Source: Chloroflexota bacterium
Lineage (GTDB): Bacteria; Chloroflexota; Dehalococcoidia; UBA2247; RBG-13-53-26
DNA: 12,784 bases
Direction: 5' to 3'
Assembly (NCBI GenBank): GCA_003650185.1
Contig: QMOF01000042.1
Location: 1-12,784 of the forward strand
The notes under the pieces are model-generated. The model had not been told where the DNA came from. It saw only the letters and a program-made list of their open reading frames with translations, and did not search any database. Every line of letters starts with the position of its first letter. Positions within the stretch are counted from its first letter, which is position 1. Made by a program: the position numbers and the translations under genes. Shown in pieces: positions 1 through 8,000 of this stretch.

Positions 1-120
1 CCCTATTACACCGGGCAGACCGAATACCCGCATATGGAGCCACCTCCATTGATCTTTCTCATCCGGAGAATGGCCCCTATTCTACCTGTCTACTGTCTCA
101 CATGTATCTGAACGAGCTCA
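1..120 (+). mobile_element. Decayed 3' end of an IS481-like insertion element
   Basis: This stretch has no intact gene but resembles the transposase end at the other side of the window. The strings CATCCGGAGA (60-69), GCCCC and CTGTCTCA-ATGTA (93-106, one base differing), then ACGAG (112-116), occur in the same order at 12717-12670 on the - strand. Read in frame 3 it gives SHPENGPYSTCLLSHM, close to CHPEIAPDLQLSHM at the other end. Frame 1 is also open and stops at 109-111 (TGA), so the true frame is uncertain. The conserved YN..RPH block seen in the other copy is not recognisable, which suggests decay or a more distant relative. The outer boundary near base 120 is inferred from the other copy. 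Confidence 0.5.
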
Positions 121-165
121 CGCGTCCGTCGTCCGCTGGACCAAGACCTCAGCCCCACTCACCCC

Positions 166-194
166 TTGAAGAGGCAATCGTTTGATGTTATAGT
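166..194 (+). promoter_or_regulatory. Sigma70-type promoter for tRNA-Ser and probably miaB
   Basis: TTGAAG (166-171) and TATAGT (189-194) are separated by exactly 17 nt, the optimal spacing for a housekeeping sigma factor. Transcription would start near base 201, about 75 nt before the mature tRNA. No second promoter is obvious between the tRNA and miaB, so miaB may be read through from here. Confidence 0.65.
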
Positions 195-199
195 AAATC

Positions 200-273
200 T
201 GCCTGGGAGACAGGCAATACAGAGTGAGCGCGACCGAGGGATTACTCGGCTACGAGTTGACGAAGAGGCGTAG
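200..273 (+). other. Structured leader with three hairpins upstream of tRNA-Ser
   Basis: Three perfect short inverted repeats follow one another: TGCCTG/CAGGCA (200-205 with 211-216, 5-nt loop), CCGAG/CTCGG (234-238 with 245-249, 6-nt loop) and CTACG/CGTAG (250-254 with 269-273, 14-nt loop). The last ends two bases before the tRNA. The third loop carries GTTGACGAAGAGG. The segment may be only a 5' leader removed by RNase P, or a small structured RNA of its own. I cannot assign it to a known family. Confidence 0.4.
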
Positions 274-275
274 GT

Positions 276-366
276 GGAGGGATCGCATAGTGGCCTAGTG
301 CGGGCGCCTGCTAAGCGCTTACCGGGGAGAACTCGGTCGTGGGTTCGAATCCCACTCCCTCCGCCA
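276..366 (+). tRNA. tRNA-Ser(GCU), CCA encoded
   Basis: The cloverleaf folds completely. The acceptor stem GGAGGGA (276-282) pairs with TCCCTCC (356-362), followed by discriminator G363 and an encoded CCA (364-366). The D-stem is GCA/TGC (285-287 with 299-301). The anticodon stem is 303-307 with 315-319, and its loop CTGCTAA puts the anticodon GCT at 310-312, which reads AGC and AGU serine codons. A long variable arm (ACCG 321-324 with CGGT 334-337) makes it class II, as expected for serine. The T-arm is GTGGG/CCCAC around TTCGAAT (339-355). Discriminator G is usual for tRNA-Ser. MiaB, encoded next door, acts on tRNAs reading UNN codons, so this tRNA is not expected to be its substrate despite the adjacency. 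Confidence 0.97.
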
Positions 367-443
367 GATTAGGTCCCCCTCCAGGCCATACCACCCAGCG
401 ACATGGTCAGGCTCCTGACCCTTTCAGAGAACAGGTATTGGTC

Positions 444-1721
444 ATGCCCCGCTACTATGTTTGGACTATCGGCTGCCAGATGAACAAGGCCGACTCAGAC
501 CACGTCATCGGCTACCTGGAAAGAGCCGGATACTCATCCACAGACTCCCCTGAGCATGCTGACTTCATCCTGGTCAATAGCTGCGTGGTCCGTCAGAATG
601 CAGAGGACAAGGTGCTCAACAAGCTGATGGCCCTCAAGGCCGTCAAGAAGAAGGCGCGCAATACCATCATTGCCCTTACGGGCTGCCTGGTGGATTCCAG
701 GGCGGAGGATCTCAAACAGCGGTTCCCGTGGCTGGATATCGTCTTCCGACCTCGGGAATGGGAGGCCGTCTCCCGTTGGGCGGAGGCCCGCGGTCTGCCT
801 CGCCTTCAAGAATCGGACTCCGTGCTGGCCCAGGCTGGCTCCGTCACCGCCTATGTCCCAGCTATCCACGGGTGCAACAACTTCTGTTCCTACTGCATCG
901 TACCGTATCGGCGCGGGCGGGAGCGAAGTCGCGACCTGGATGAGATATGGTGTCACGTCAAGGTGCTGGTAGATCGCGGCGTCAAGGAAGTCACTCTGCT
1001 CGGCCAGAACATCGGTGCCTACGGGCGCGACCTCCCTTACAGACCCGATCTTGCCGACCTCTTGACGGAACTGGACAAGATACAGGGGCTGCTCCGAATA
1101 CGCTTCCTCACCAATCACCCCAGGGACGTCAGCGAGAAACTGATACGAGCCGTAGGCCGTCTGGAGAAGGTCTGCGAACACATCAGTCTGCCGATGCAGG
1201 CTGGCGACAATGACATCCTGCGGGCGATGAGGCGCGGCTACACTGTTGAACAGTACGCGGACCTGGTGGGGCAGGTACGTTCAGCCATTCCGCAGGTGGC
1301 TCTGAGCACCGATGTCATCGTTGGTTTTCCCAACGAATCGGACGAGCAGTACGAGAACACACTCCGCTGGCTGAGGGAGCTGAGGTTCGACAGGATTCAC
1401 GTGGCGGCATATTCGCCCAGGCCGGGCACCATTGCTTCCAGGAAGTTCCCGGACAACGTCCCTGCTGAGAAGAAAAAACTTCGCCTGCGAGAGATCGAGA
1501 GCTTGCATGAGTCTATCGCCTCGGAGATCAACGCTCAGTCGGTCGGGCAGTCTGTGGAGGTGCTGGTCGAAGGCAAGCAGAAAGGCAGATGGCAAGGCCG
1601 CACTCGAGGCGACAAGCTGGTGTTCTTCACCGACAAGTCGGATGCCGACCTCACAGGCCAACTGGTAAATGTCACAGTCGAGAAAGCGAGTGCCTGGGCC
1701 CTCCAGGGCAGCCGCGTTTAA
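444..1721 (+). CDS. miaB: tRNA-2-methylthio-N6-(dimethylallyl)adenosine synthase MiaB
   Basis: MiaB is a radical SAM methylthiotransferase that converts i6A37 to ms2i6A37 in tRNAs reading UNN codons. From ATG 444 the protein has 425 residues. The N-terminal MTTase domain carries the three ligands of the auxiliary Fe-S cluster: C11 (in GCQMN, the MiaB hallmark), C47 and C81. The radical SAM motif CNNFCSYC supplies C144, C148 and C151. The last 60 or so residues form the TRAM RNA-binding domain. Reading is open back to GTG 339, but that codon lies inside the tRNA T-arm and the first 35 residues would be low-complexity, so ATG 444 is preferred; TTG 438 is a weaker alternative. No strong Shine-Dalgarno is visible. 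At 425 residues it is shorter than the E. coli protein (474) but complete in motifs. GCQMN and the overall pattern favour MiaB over MtaB or RimO. Confidence 0.95.
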   Translation: MPRYYVWTIGCQMNKADSDHVIGYLERAGYSSTDSPEHADFILVNSCVVRQNAEDKVLNKLMALKAVKKKARNTIIALTGCLVDSRAEDLKQRFPWLDIVFRPREWEAVSRWAEARGLPRLQESDSVLAQAGSVTAYVPAIHGCNNFCSYCIVPYRRGRERSRDLDEIWCHVKVLVDRGVKEVTLLGQNIGAYGRDLPYRPDLADLLTELDKIQGLLRIRFLTNHPRDVSEKLIRAVGRLEKVCEHISLPMQAGDNDILRAMRRGYTVEQYADLVGQVRSAIPQVALSTDVIVGFPNESDEQYENTLRWLRELRFDRIHVAAYSPRPGTIASRKFPDNVPAEKKKLRLREIESLHESIASEINAQSVGQSVEVLVEGKQKGRWQGRTRGDKLVFFTDKSDADLTGQLVNVTVEKASAWALQGSRV

Positions 1722-1762
1722 GGCGATTTCCGTGCTTCCTGGCCAGTCCCACCCGACTCAGC

Positions 1763-1791
1763 TTGACAACCGCCCCACCCAACCATAGAAT
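1763..1791 (+). promoter_or_regulatory. Strong sigma70-type promoter for the small Cys ORF
   Basis: A perfect -35 box TTGACA (1763-1768), a 17-nt spacer and TAGAAT (1786-1791, one mismatch to consensus) form one of the two best promoters in the window. The expected start point (6-8 nt after the -10 box) falls at about 1797-1799, on or next to the GTG start of the small ORF. It could also serve clpC downstream. Confidence 0.75.
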
Positions 1792-1798
1792 CTGAGCC

Positions 1799-2005
1799 GT
1801 GGATTGGCAGGTAACCGCAACCACCATCAAATGCCAGTTTGTGGACGATTTCGCTACGATCATGGTGTACCCCGATCGTACCGCAAAGTGCGCCTTCGTC
1901 AACCGGCACAGCAAGACGAAGCAGGGTCAGAAGAGGCTGGCCGCCTGCAAGTGGCCCAATTGTCAACTGGTGGACGAGTTCCGAGAGCGTGCCCTTAACA
2001 TGTAG
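1799..2005 (+). CDS. Small Cys-containing protein of unknown function, predicted leaderless mRNA
   Basis: I do not recognise this 68-residue protein. It is basic and soluble, with no membrane segment or signal peptide. It has four cysteines (C12, C31, C50, C55) and a recurring [KN]-C-x-[FL]-V motif: KCQFV at 11-15, KCAFV at 30-34, NCQLV at 54-58. The first and last extend to CQFVDDF and CQLVDEF. The cysteines could bind zinc, but that is only inference. Roughly three quarters of its codons end in G or C, as in the neighbouring genes, which supports real coding. A TGA at 1793-1795 in frame leaves GTG 1799 as the first possible start. There is no Shine-Dalgarno, and the -10 box ends 7 nt upstream, so translation probably begins at the 5' end of the transcript. 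The stop codon lies in the loop of a stem-loop. It sits between miaB and clpC, with about 105 nt before clpC. Confidence 0.7.
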   Translation: MDWQVTATTIKCQFVDDFATIMVYPDRTAKCAFVNRHSKTKQGQKRLAACKWPNCQLVDEFRERALNM

Positions 2006-2024
2006 GTCTGGGCGCTCTCTGAAC
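1978..2024 (+). repeat. Stem-loop spanning the end of the small ORF
   Basis: GTTC (1978-1981) pairs with GAAC (2021-2024), GAGAGCG (1983-1989) with CGCTCTC (2013-2019) and CCC (1992-1994) with GGG (2010-2012). There is one mismatch and a 2-nt bulge, and the loop is 15 nt. The TAG stop codon (2003-2005) lies in the loop. No T-run follows, so it is not a classical intrinsic terminator. It may stabilise the 3' end or attenuate read-through into clpC. Confidence 0.5.
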
Positions 2025-2091
2025 ATACGGTCGGGCGAGCCCGCAACGCGAAGAGTCAAGGCTGGCTGCCCATCCTACTTCTGCTAGGCTC

Positions 2092-2101
2092 GGAAGAGGG
2101 G
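2092..2101 (+). promoter_or_regulatory. Ribosome binding site of clpC
   Basis: GGAAGAGGGG lies 10 nt before GTG 2112 and fixes this as the start, since no other start codon in frame lies close by upstream. A possible extended -10 (TGCTAGGCT, 2082-2090) just upstream lacks a good -35 box and is not called as a promoter. No CIRCE or other heat-shock operator was found in 2006-2111. Confidence 0.6.
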
Positions 2102-2111
2102 ACAGATAGCG

Positions 2112-4532
2112 GTGGCGTTCATAAGGCCGGAGCGGTTCACTGAGCAGGCCCAGGATGCGTTAGCTGCCTCGCAAGAGTTGGTCCGTCGCTTCAAGCACAG
2201 CCAGTGGGACGTTGAGCACATTCTCGCCGCACTCCTACAACAAGAGGACAGCCTGACTGTCAAGGTCCTGAGAGAGCTCGGCGTAGATGACCAGGCGCTA
2301 AGGCAGCAGGTTGAAGCAGCCCTGGAGGAATCGCCAAAGACCGCCTACGAAGGCGGTCAGATATATGCCACCCCCCGTGTGCTCAGCCTGCTCGAAGCCG
2401 CCAGTGCCGAGGCCGACAGGCTCAAGGACGAGTTCATCGGCACAGAGCATCTTCTTATCGCCATCGTGTCAGAACGCCAGGGCGTCGCTTTCCGGCTGCT
2501 AAGCGCCGCCAGGGTTGACCAGGAGGGCATATACAGAGCCCTTCAGGACATACGGGGTGGGCATCGCGTTACCGACAGAAGGGCTGAGAGCAAGTATCGC
2601 AGCCTTGAGAAGTACGGGCGCGACCTCACCGAGCTTGCCCGGAGAGGCAAGATCGACCCGGTGATTGGCCGAGAGGAGGAAATCCGCAGGGTGATGCAGA
2701 TACTCTCCCGGCGTACCAAGAACAACCCCATCATCATCGGTGAAGCCGGAGTGGGGAAGACGGCTATCGCCGAAGGACTGTCTCTGAAGATGATCGCCGA
2801 AGATGTCCCGGACTCACTGAAAGACAAGAGAATGGTGGCGTTGGACATGAGTTCCCTAGTGGCTGGGAGCAAATTCAGGGGTGAATTTGAGGAGAGACTG
2901 AAAGCAGTGATCGACGAGGTCCGCCAGGCCAACGGCGAGATCATACTTTTCATCGACGAGTTCCATACCGTCGTTGGGGCTGGTGGCGCGGAAGGGGCCA
3001 TAGATGCCAGCAACATACTCAAGCCAGCACTGGCCCGGGGGGAACTCCAGTGCATCGGTGCGACCACGCTCAACGAGTACCGTGAGCACGTGGAAAAAGA
3101 CAAGGCGCTGGAGCGAAGGCTTCAACCGGTGTTCGTAGATGAACCAGATGTTGAGGACACCATAGAGATGCTGCGAGGACTCCGGCCCAGGTACGAAGCC
3201 CACCACAAGATCAAGATTGATGACTCAGCACTGACGGCGGCTGCCACTCTGTCCCACCGGTACATCACCGACCGCTTCCTGCCAGACAAGGCAATTGACC
3301 TCGTCGACGAGGCAGCCAGCAAGCTGCGCATCGACCTGGAAAGCGCTCCGCTCGAGGTGAAGAGGCTGAAGGCGCAGCTTCAGCACCTCGGCAACGAGGA
3401 GGAGGCCGCTTCGCAGCAGCGAGACTATCAGCGTGCAGCGGAGATCAAAGCGCGAATGCTCCGCGTAGAGGAAGAGTACACTCGGGCGAGGTCAAACTGG
3501 CTCCAGGACAAGAAGATCACCGGCATCGTCACCGAGAGCGACATTGCCGATCTTGTATCCAACTGGACCGGTATTCCTGTTTCTCGCATACTGGAGAGCG
3601 AGGCTGAGAAGCTGGTCAATATGGAGCAAAGGCTTCACCAGAGAATCGTGGACCAGGAGAAGGCCGTCGCTGCCGTTTCGGAGGCAATCCGCCGGGCCAG
3701 AGCCGGGCTGAAAGACCCCAGGAGGCCAATCGGCAGCTTCATCTTTCTCGGGCCGACCGGCGTGGGCAAGACAGAGCTGGCCCGAGCTTTGGCTGAGTTC
3801 CTGTTCGATGACGAGAACTCCATGGTGCGACTCGACATGTCAGAGTACATGGAGAAGCATACGGTGGCCAGGCTTGTGGGAGCTCCGCCCGGCTACATCG
3901 GTTATGAAGAGGGCGGCCAGCTTACCGAAGCGGTGCGCCGCCGACCATACCGGGTGATACTCTTTGACGAAATCGAGAAGGCACACCCTGACGTTTTCAA
4001 CATCCTCCTCCAGGTCCTGGAGGATGGCCGCCTGACGGACGGCCACGGCCGGGTGGTGGATTTCAAGAACGTGGTAGTCATCATGACCAGCAATCTCGGG
4101 ACGGAGGAACTGCAGCGGCAAGCCATGGGTTTCCGCGCGGAGAGGGAAGTGGATGTTGAGAAGTTCAGACAGACGATCGGCAAGGCCCTGAAGCAGGCGT
4201 TCCGTCCTGAGTTGCTCAACCGGATAGACGATATCATCGTCTTTGACTCTCTGACACAGGAACACCTGGCTCGGATCGTTGAGCTGCTGCTCAGGGATGT
4301 GCAGGAACGTCTCTCAGGACGGGGAGTCACCCTGGAGGTGACGGACGAAGCCAAGTCGTGGCTCATCAAAGAAGGCTATGACCCGCTCTTCGGGGCGCGC
4401 CCACTGCGTCGGGTCATTCAGCGCAATATCGAGAACCCTGTCTCCAAGAGGATATTGCAGGGCGAGGTTGGCGAGGGCACTACAATCCTCATTGACTCGT
4501 CCCCCGATGGCCTGGTCTTCTCCACCAAGTAA
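2112..4532 (+). CDS. clpC: ATP-dependent Clp unfoldase, ClpC type
   Basis: This is a 806-residue AAA+ protein unfoldase of the Hsp100 family, expected to form hexamers that feed substrates to ClpP in the cytoplasm. The double Clp N-terminal repeat spans about 1-145. The first AAA domain has Walker A GEAGVGKT (210-217) and Walker B ending in IDE (281-283). The second has Walker A GPTGVGKT (547-554) and Walker B ILFDE (616-620). The C-terminal small domain follows. Two things mark it as ClpC rather than ClpB. The middle region is short (about 410-480) and holds a UVR-like segment (DYQRAAEIKARM), instead of the long ClpB coiled coil. A hydrophobic-Gly-Phe tripeptide, MGF (672-674), sits where ClpC carries its ClpP-docking loop. 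The length fits ClpC (about 810-850). No clpP or mcsAB genes lie in the window. It is probably cotranscribed with dtd. Confidence 0.93.
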   Translation: MAFIRPERFTEQAQDALAASQELVRRFKHSQWDVEHILAALLQQEDSLTVKVLRELGVDDQALRQQVEAALEESPKTAYEGGQIYATPRVLSLLEAASAEADRLKDEFIGTEHLLIAIVSERQGVAFRLLSAARVDQEGIYRALQDIRGGHRVTDRRAESKYRSLEKYGRDLTELARRGKIDPVIGREEEIRRVMQILSRRTKNNPIIIGEAGVGKTAIAEGLSLKMIAEDVPDSLKDKRMVALDMSSLVAGSKFRGEFEERLKAVIDEVRQANGEIILFIDEFHTVVGAGGAEGAIDASNILKPALARGELQCIGATTLNEYREHVEKDKALERRLQPVFVDEPDVEDTIEMLRGLRPRYEAHHKIKIDDSALTAAATLSHRYITDRFLPDKAIDLVDEAASKLRIDLESAPLEVKRLKAQLQHLGNEEEAASQQRDYQRAAEIKARMLRVEEEYTRARSNWLQDKKITGIVTESDIADLVSNWTGIPVSRILESEAEKLVNMEQRLHQRIVDQEKAVAAVSEAIRRARAGLKDPRRPIGSFIFLGPTGVGKTELARALAEFLFDDENSMVRLDMSEYMEKHTVARLVGAPPGYIGYEEGGQLTEAVRRRPYRVILFDEIEKAHPDVFNILLQVLEDGRLTDGHGRVVDFKNVVVIMTSNLGTEELQRQAMGFRAEREVDVEKFRQTIGKALKQAFRPELLNRIDDIIVFDSLTQEHLARIVELLLRDVQERLSGRGVTLEVTDEAKSWLIKEGYDPLFGARPLRRVIQRNIENPVSKRILQGEVGEGTTILIDSSPDGLVFSTK

Positions 4533-4535
4533 TCA

Positions 4536-5003
4536 ATGAAAGCTCTTCTGCAACGGGTGACCAAAGCCTCAGTCACCGTCGACGGCAAGAAGGTGGCCGA
4601 GATAGGGCCAGGACTGGTAGCCCTGGTGGGGGTAGCCCGGGACGACTCAGAGAGTGACGTCCAGTACCTGGTAGACAAGACAATCAACCTGCGCATCTTC
4701 TCGGACAGCGCTGGGAAGTTCAACCTCTCACTGGTGGACATAGGAGGAGAACTCTTGGCGGTAAGCCAGTTCACGCTTCTGGCCGACACCAGGAAAGGGC
4801 GGCGGCCCAGCTTTACAGGGGCTGCTTTGCCCGACCGGGCTGAAGCGCTGTTCGACAGCTTTGTTCAGAGGGCCAGGGCCGCCCGTCTGAAAGTCCTCAC
4901 CGGCTGCTTCCAGCAGCACATGCTCGTCGAGATACACAATGATGGGCCGGTGACCGTCCTGCTGGACAGCAGGGTCAGGGAGATACCAAGACGCGCCGCC
5001 TGA
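4536..5003 (+). CDS. dtd: D-aminoacyl-tRNA deacylase (Dtd)
   Basis: Dtd hydrolyses D-amino acids mischarged on tRNA (D-Tyr and others) and also removes Gly from tRNA-Ala, so it guards translational chirality. The 155-residue protein shows both catalytic signatures of the family: SQFTL (77-81) and the NDGPVT segment with its cross-subunit Gly-Pro motif (137-138). It is about 5-10 residues longer than usual because of a basic tail (REIPRRAA). The ATG lies 3 nt after the clpC stop with no clear Shine-Dalgarno of its own, so translation is probably coupled to clpC. It converges on rpoC. Confidence 0.96.
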   Translation: MKALLQRVTKASVTVDGKKVAEIGPGLVALVGVARDDSESDVQYLVDKTINLRIFSDSAGKFNLSLVDIGGELLAVSQFTLLADTRKGRRPSFTGAALPDRAEALFDSFVQRARAARLKVLTGCFQQHMLVEIHNDGPVTVLLDSRVREIPRRAA

Positions 5004-5043
5004 GCCTGGGGTGGCTGGTATGTTTCCGGTGCGGTCCGCTGAT

Positions 5044-8000
5044 TCAGGAGATCTCGTCCAGGTACGTGTCGTCCAGTGGCGGTAACTGGAATCGAGGGCC
5101 GATCTCCTCACCCTCCGCCAGTACCTCCGTTTCAGGCCCCTCAGCGGCAGGCTGCTCTTCCTCCGGGCAGCACCTTGCCGGGATCAGCCTGCCGATGATT
5201 ACATTCTCCTTCAGACCGAGCAGTGGGTCTGTCTTACCGGCAATGGCCGCCTCGGTAAGCACCCTGGTAGTCTCCTGGAAAGAAGCCGCCGCAAGGAAGC
5301 TCTCAGAGCTGAGGGCGGCCTTCGTTATGCCCAGAAGCGCAGTCTGAGCCGTGGCCGGTTCTCCAGCCTCGGCCACCACCCTGGCGTTGATGTCCTCGAA
5401 GGTGAAACGGTCAACCAGGTCACCGGGCAGAAGCTCGGTGTCTCCAGGTGAATCGACCCTCACCTTCTGAAGCATCCGGCGCACCACCACCTCGATGTGC
5501 TTATCGTTGATGTTCACTCCTTGCGAACGGTACACCTTCTGTACCTCATCCACAAGATAGCGTGCCACTGCCTCTCTTCCCTTGATGCGCAGAATATCCT
5601 GCGGGTTGACATGACCATCAGTCAACTGATCGCCTGCCCTGACCCGAGAACCGGTCTGCACACGAATGCTGGCCGAGAAGGGAACAAGGTATACCTCTTC
5701 CTCTTTCTCTTCATAGCTGATGACGACGCTGTTGCCTTCAATGCTCACTGTGCCGCTGACGGGTGCCACTATCGGCTGTGTCACCAGGGCTCCCCGGTCT
5801 TCCTCAGCGGGTGCTTCCTCCGATGAGGGCTTTGCCAGCACTGTACCCACGTCAACCCAATCGCCATCGCTCACCATTGCCTCTGTGCCCGGGGGCAACG
5901 GATACTCGTTGCGGTATACCTCAGAGTTGGTGATCCTGATCCTGTAGCCTTCGTCCACCGGCAGGACTTCGGCCACCCCATCGATCTCAGAGATGACGGC
6001 CTGTCCCTTGGGCACTCTGGCTTCGAAAAGCTCCTCAACACGAGGCAAGCCGCTGGTGATGTCAAGGCCCATCACACCCCCGGTGTGGAACGTCCGTAGA
6101 GTCAACTGGGTCCCGGGCTCTCCGATACTCTGGGCAGCCACGATGCCCACTGCCACCAGCTTCTCCACCAGCCGCCCCCTGGCAAGGTCATAGCCGTAGC
6201 AATACCGGCAGACACCCCGCCTCGACTGGCAGGTGAGCGGAGACCGCACGTAGACCTCGGTCACTCCTGCGGAGACTATGCGCTTTGCCTGCTCTTCCTC
6301 TATTGGCTCATTTCGCTCAACGATGACGCTGCCGTCTGCGGGATTGATGACCGGAGCGGCGGCCAGGCGACCCAGGATGCGCTCGTACAACGAAGGCAAA
6401 AAGGCATCCTTTGACTCTGTAACCCATATCCCTGAGGTCCCTCCACAGTCGTCCTCAAAGATAATGACATCCTGGACAATATCTACCAACCGCCTGGTGA
6501 GATAACCAGCATCCGACGTGCGCAGGGCAGTATCTGCCAGCCCCTTGCGAGCGCCGTGGGTCGAAATGAAGTACTCCAGGACCGATAGCCCCTCGTTGAA
6601 GCTGGATCTGATGGGAAAGTCGATAATCTTGCCTGAAGGATCGGTCATCAGACCGCGCATACCTGCCATCTGCCTGATCTGGGATATGTTACCCTTTGCA
6701 CCGGAGGTAGCCATCATGAACACGCCCCCGTACCGGTCCAATGACTCAGAAACCAGGGCGGTTATTCTGTCTGTGGTCTCTGTCCAGACTTCCACCGTGC
6801 TCCCATACCGCTCGTCGTCGGTGATCAGACCGCGGTAGTACTGGTCCTCTATTTGAGCGACAACCTGTTCGGCTTCCCGTAGCACGTCGGCCTTGGCCTT
6901 TGGAACTCTCAAGTCACTGACGCCAATGGTGATGCCTGACCTGGTGGCATAGCGGAAGCCCAGTTGCTTGATGCTGTCAGCCACAGCCGCAGCTCCTTCG
7001 TTGCCTAGCATCTTAATGCACCTGGTAATGAGTTGCTTCAGGTTCGACTTGTCGACCACACTGTTGACAAAACCGATCTCCTCGGGCAAGACGCTGTTGA
7101 AAATGATCCGCCCGACCGTAGTCCTGGTAGGATGGTCTCCGTTGTGGTTCTTCACCTCAATCTCGGCCCCCAAATCCACCATACCCAGATTGTAGGCCAG
7201 TTCCGCCTCGTCGAAACTGTTGAAACACATACCTTCGCCCTTGGCGCCAGGTTTGGGGGAGGTCAGGTAATAGCAGCCAAGGACCATGTCAAGAGTGGGC
7301 GCCACTATCGGTTCCCCGTTGCTGGGCAGCAGCATGTTATGGATGCTGAGCATCGCCTGCCGGGCCTCCCTGACCGCCGCCCGTGAGAGGGGAACGTGAA
7401 CAGCCATCTGGTCGCCGTCAAAGTCAGCATTGAAAGCAGCGCATACCAGAGGATGGAGCTGAATAGCGCTGCCATCGATCAGAACCGGCTCGAAAGCCTG
7501 GATGCTCAATCGGTGCAGTGTCGGAGCCCGGTTAAGGAGCACCGGCCTTTCTTTGATGACTTCTTCCAGGATGTTCCATATCTCCGGCCTTGCCCTCTCT
7601 ACCATTCTCTTGGCACTCTTGATATTGGCGGCAAGACCCTCTCGCACCAGACGGTACATGACGAACGGTTTGAACAGCTCCAGAGCCATCCGCCGGGGCA
7701 GACCGCACTGATGAAGCTTGAGCTCAGGGCCGACTATGATCACTGACCGCCCACTGTAGTCCACCCTCTTGCCCAGCAAGTTCTGGCGGAACCGTCCTTG
7801 CTTGCCTCGGAGCACATCAGATCGCGACTGTAGCGGCCGATTACCGGCACCAGTGATCGCCCTCCTCTGTCTGCCGTTGTCGATGAGCGAGTCCACTGCC
7901 TCCTGCAGCATCCGCTTCTCGTTATGGATGATGATGTCCGGGGCGCCCAAATGCAGCAGCCTCTTCAGTCGGTTGTTGCGGTTTATGACCCTCCGATAGA

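Noticed and set aside
200..273. glmS ribozyme
   Set aside because: AGCGC and GTTGACGA-GAGG are present, but the GGCGGAUGCCUCC-type core and a glmS gene are missing; the next gene is a tRNA.
339..443. N-terminal extension of miaB from GTG 339
   Set aside because: The codon lies inside the T-arm of tRNA-Ser and the extra 35 residues are unlike the family; ATG 444 gives the standard MiaB N-terminus.
534..1181. 215-aa antisense ORF within miaB, and other long ORFs opposite rpoB, rpoC and clpC
   Set aside because: They lie fully opposite strongly conserved genes, show no recognisable motifs, and are expected by-products of GC-rich third positions.
1691..1710. Terminator at the end of miaB
   Set aside because: TGCC-TGG / CCA-GGCA can form a 7-bp bulged hairpin, but it lies inside the coding region and no T-run follows.
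1718..2059. 113-aa ORF on the - strand opposite the small Cys ORF
   Set aside because: It has no promoter or ribosome binding site, while the + strand frame has a strong promoter aligned to its start codon and fitting codon use.
2006..2111. Heat-shock operator (CIRCE or HAIR) before clpC
   Set aside because: Only a lone GAGTCAAG-like half site (2053-2060) is seen, without the second half at proper spacing.
2112..4532. ClpB disaggregase instead of ClpC
   Set aside because: The middle domain is short with a UVR-like segment and a hydrophobic-Gly-Phe loop is present; ClpB has a long coiled coil and lacks that loop.
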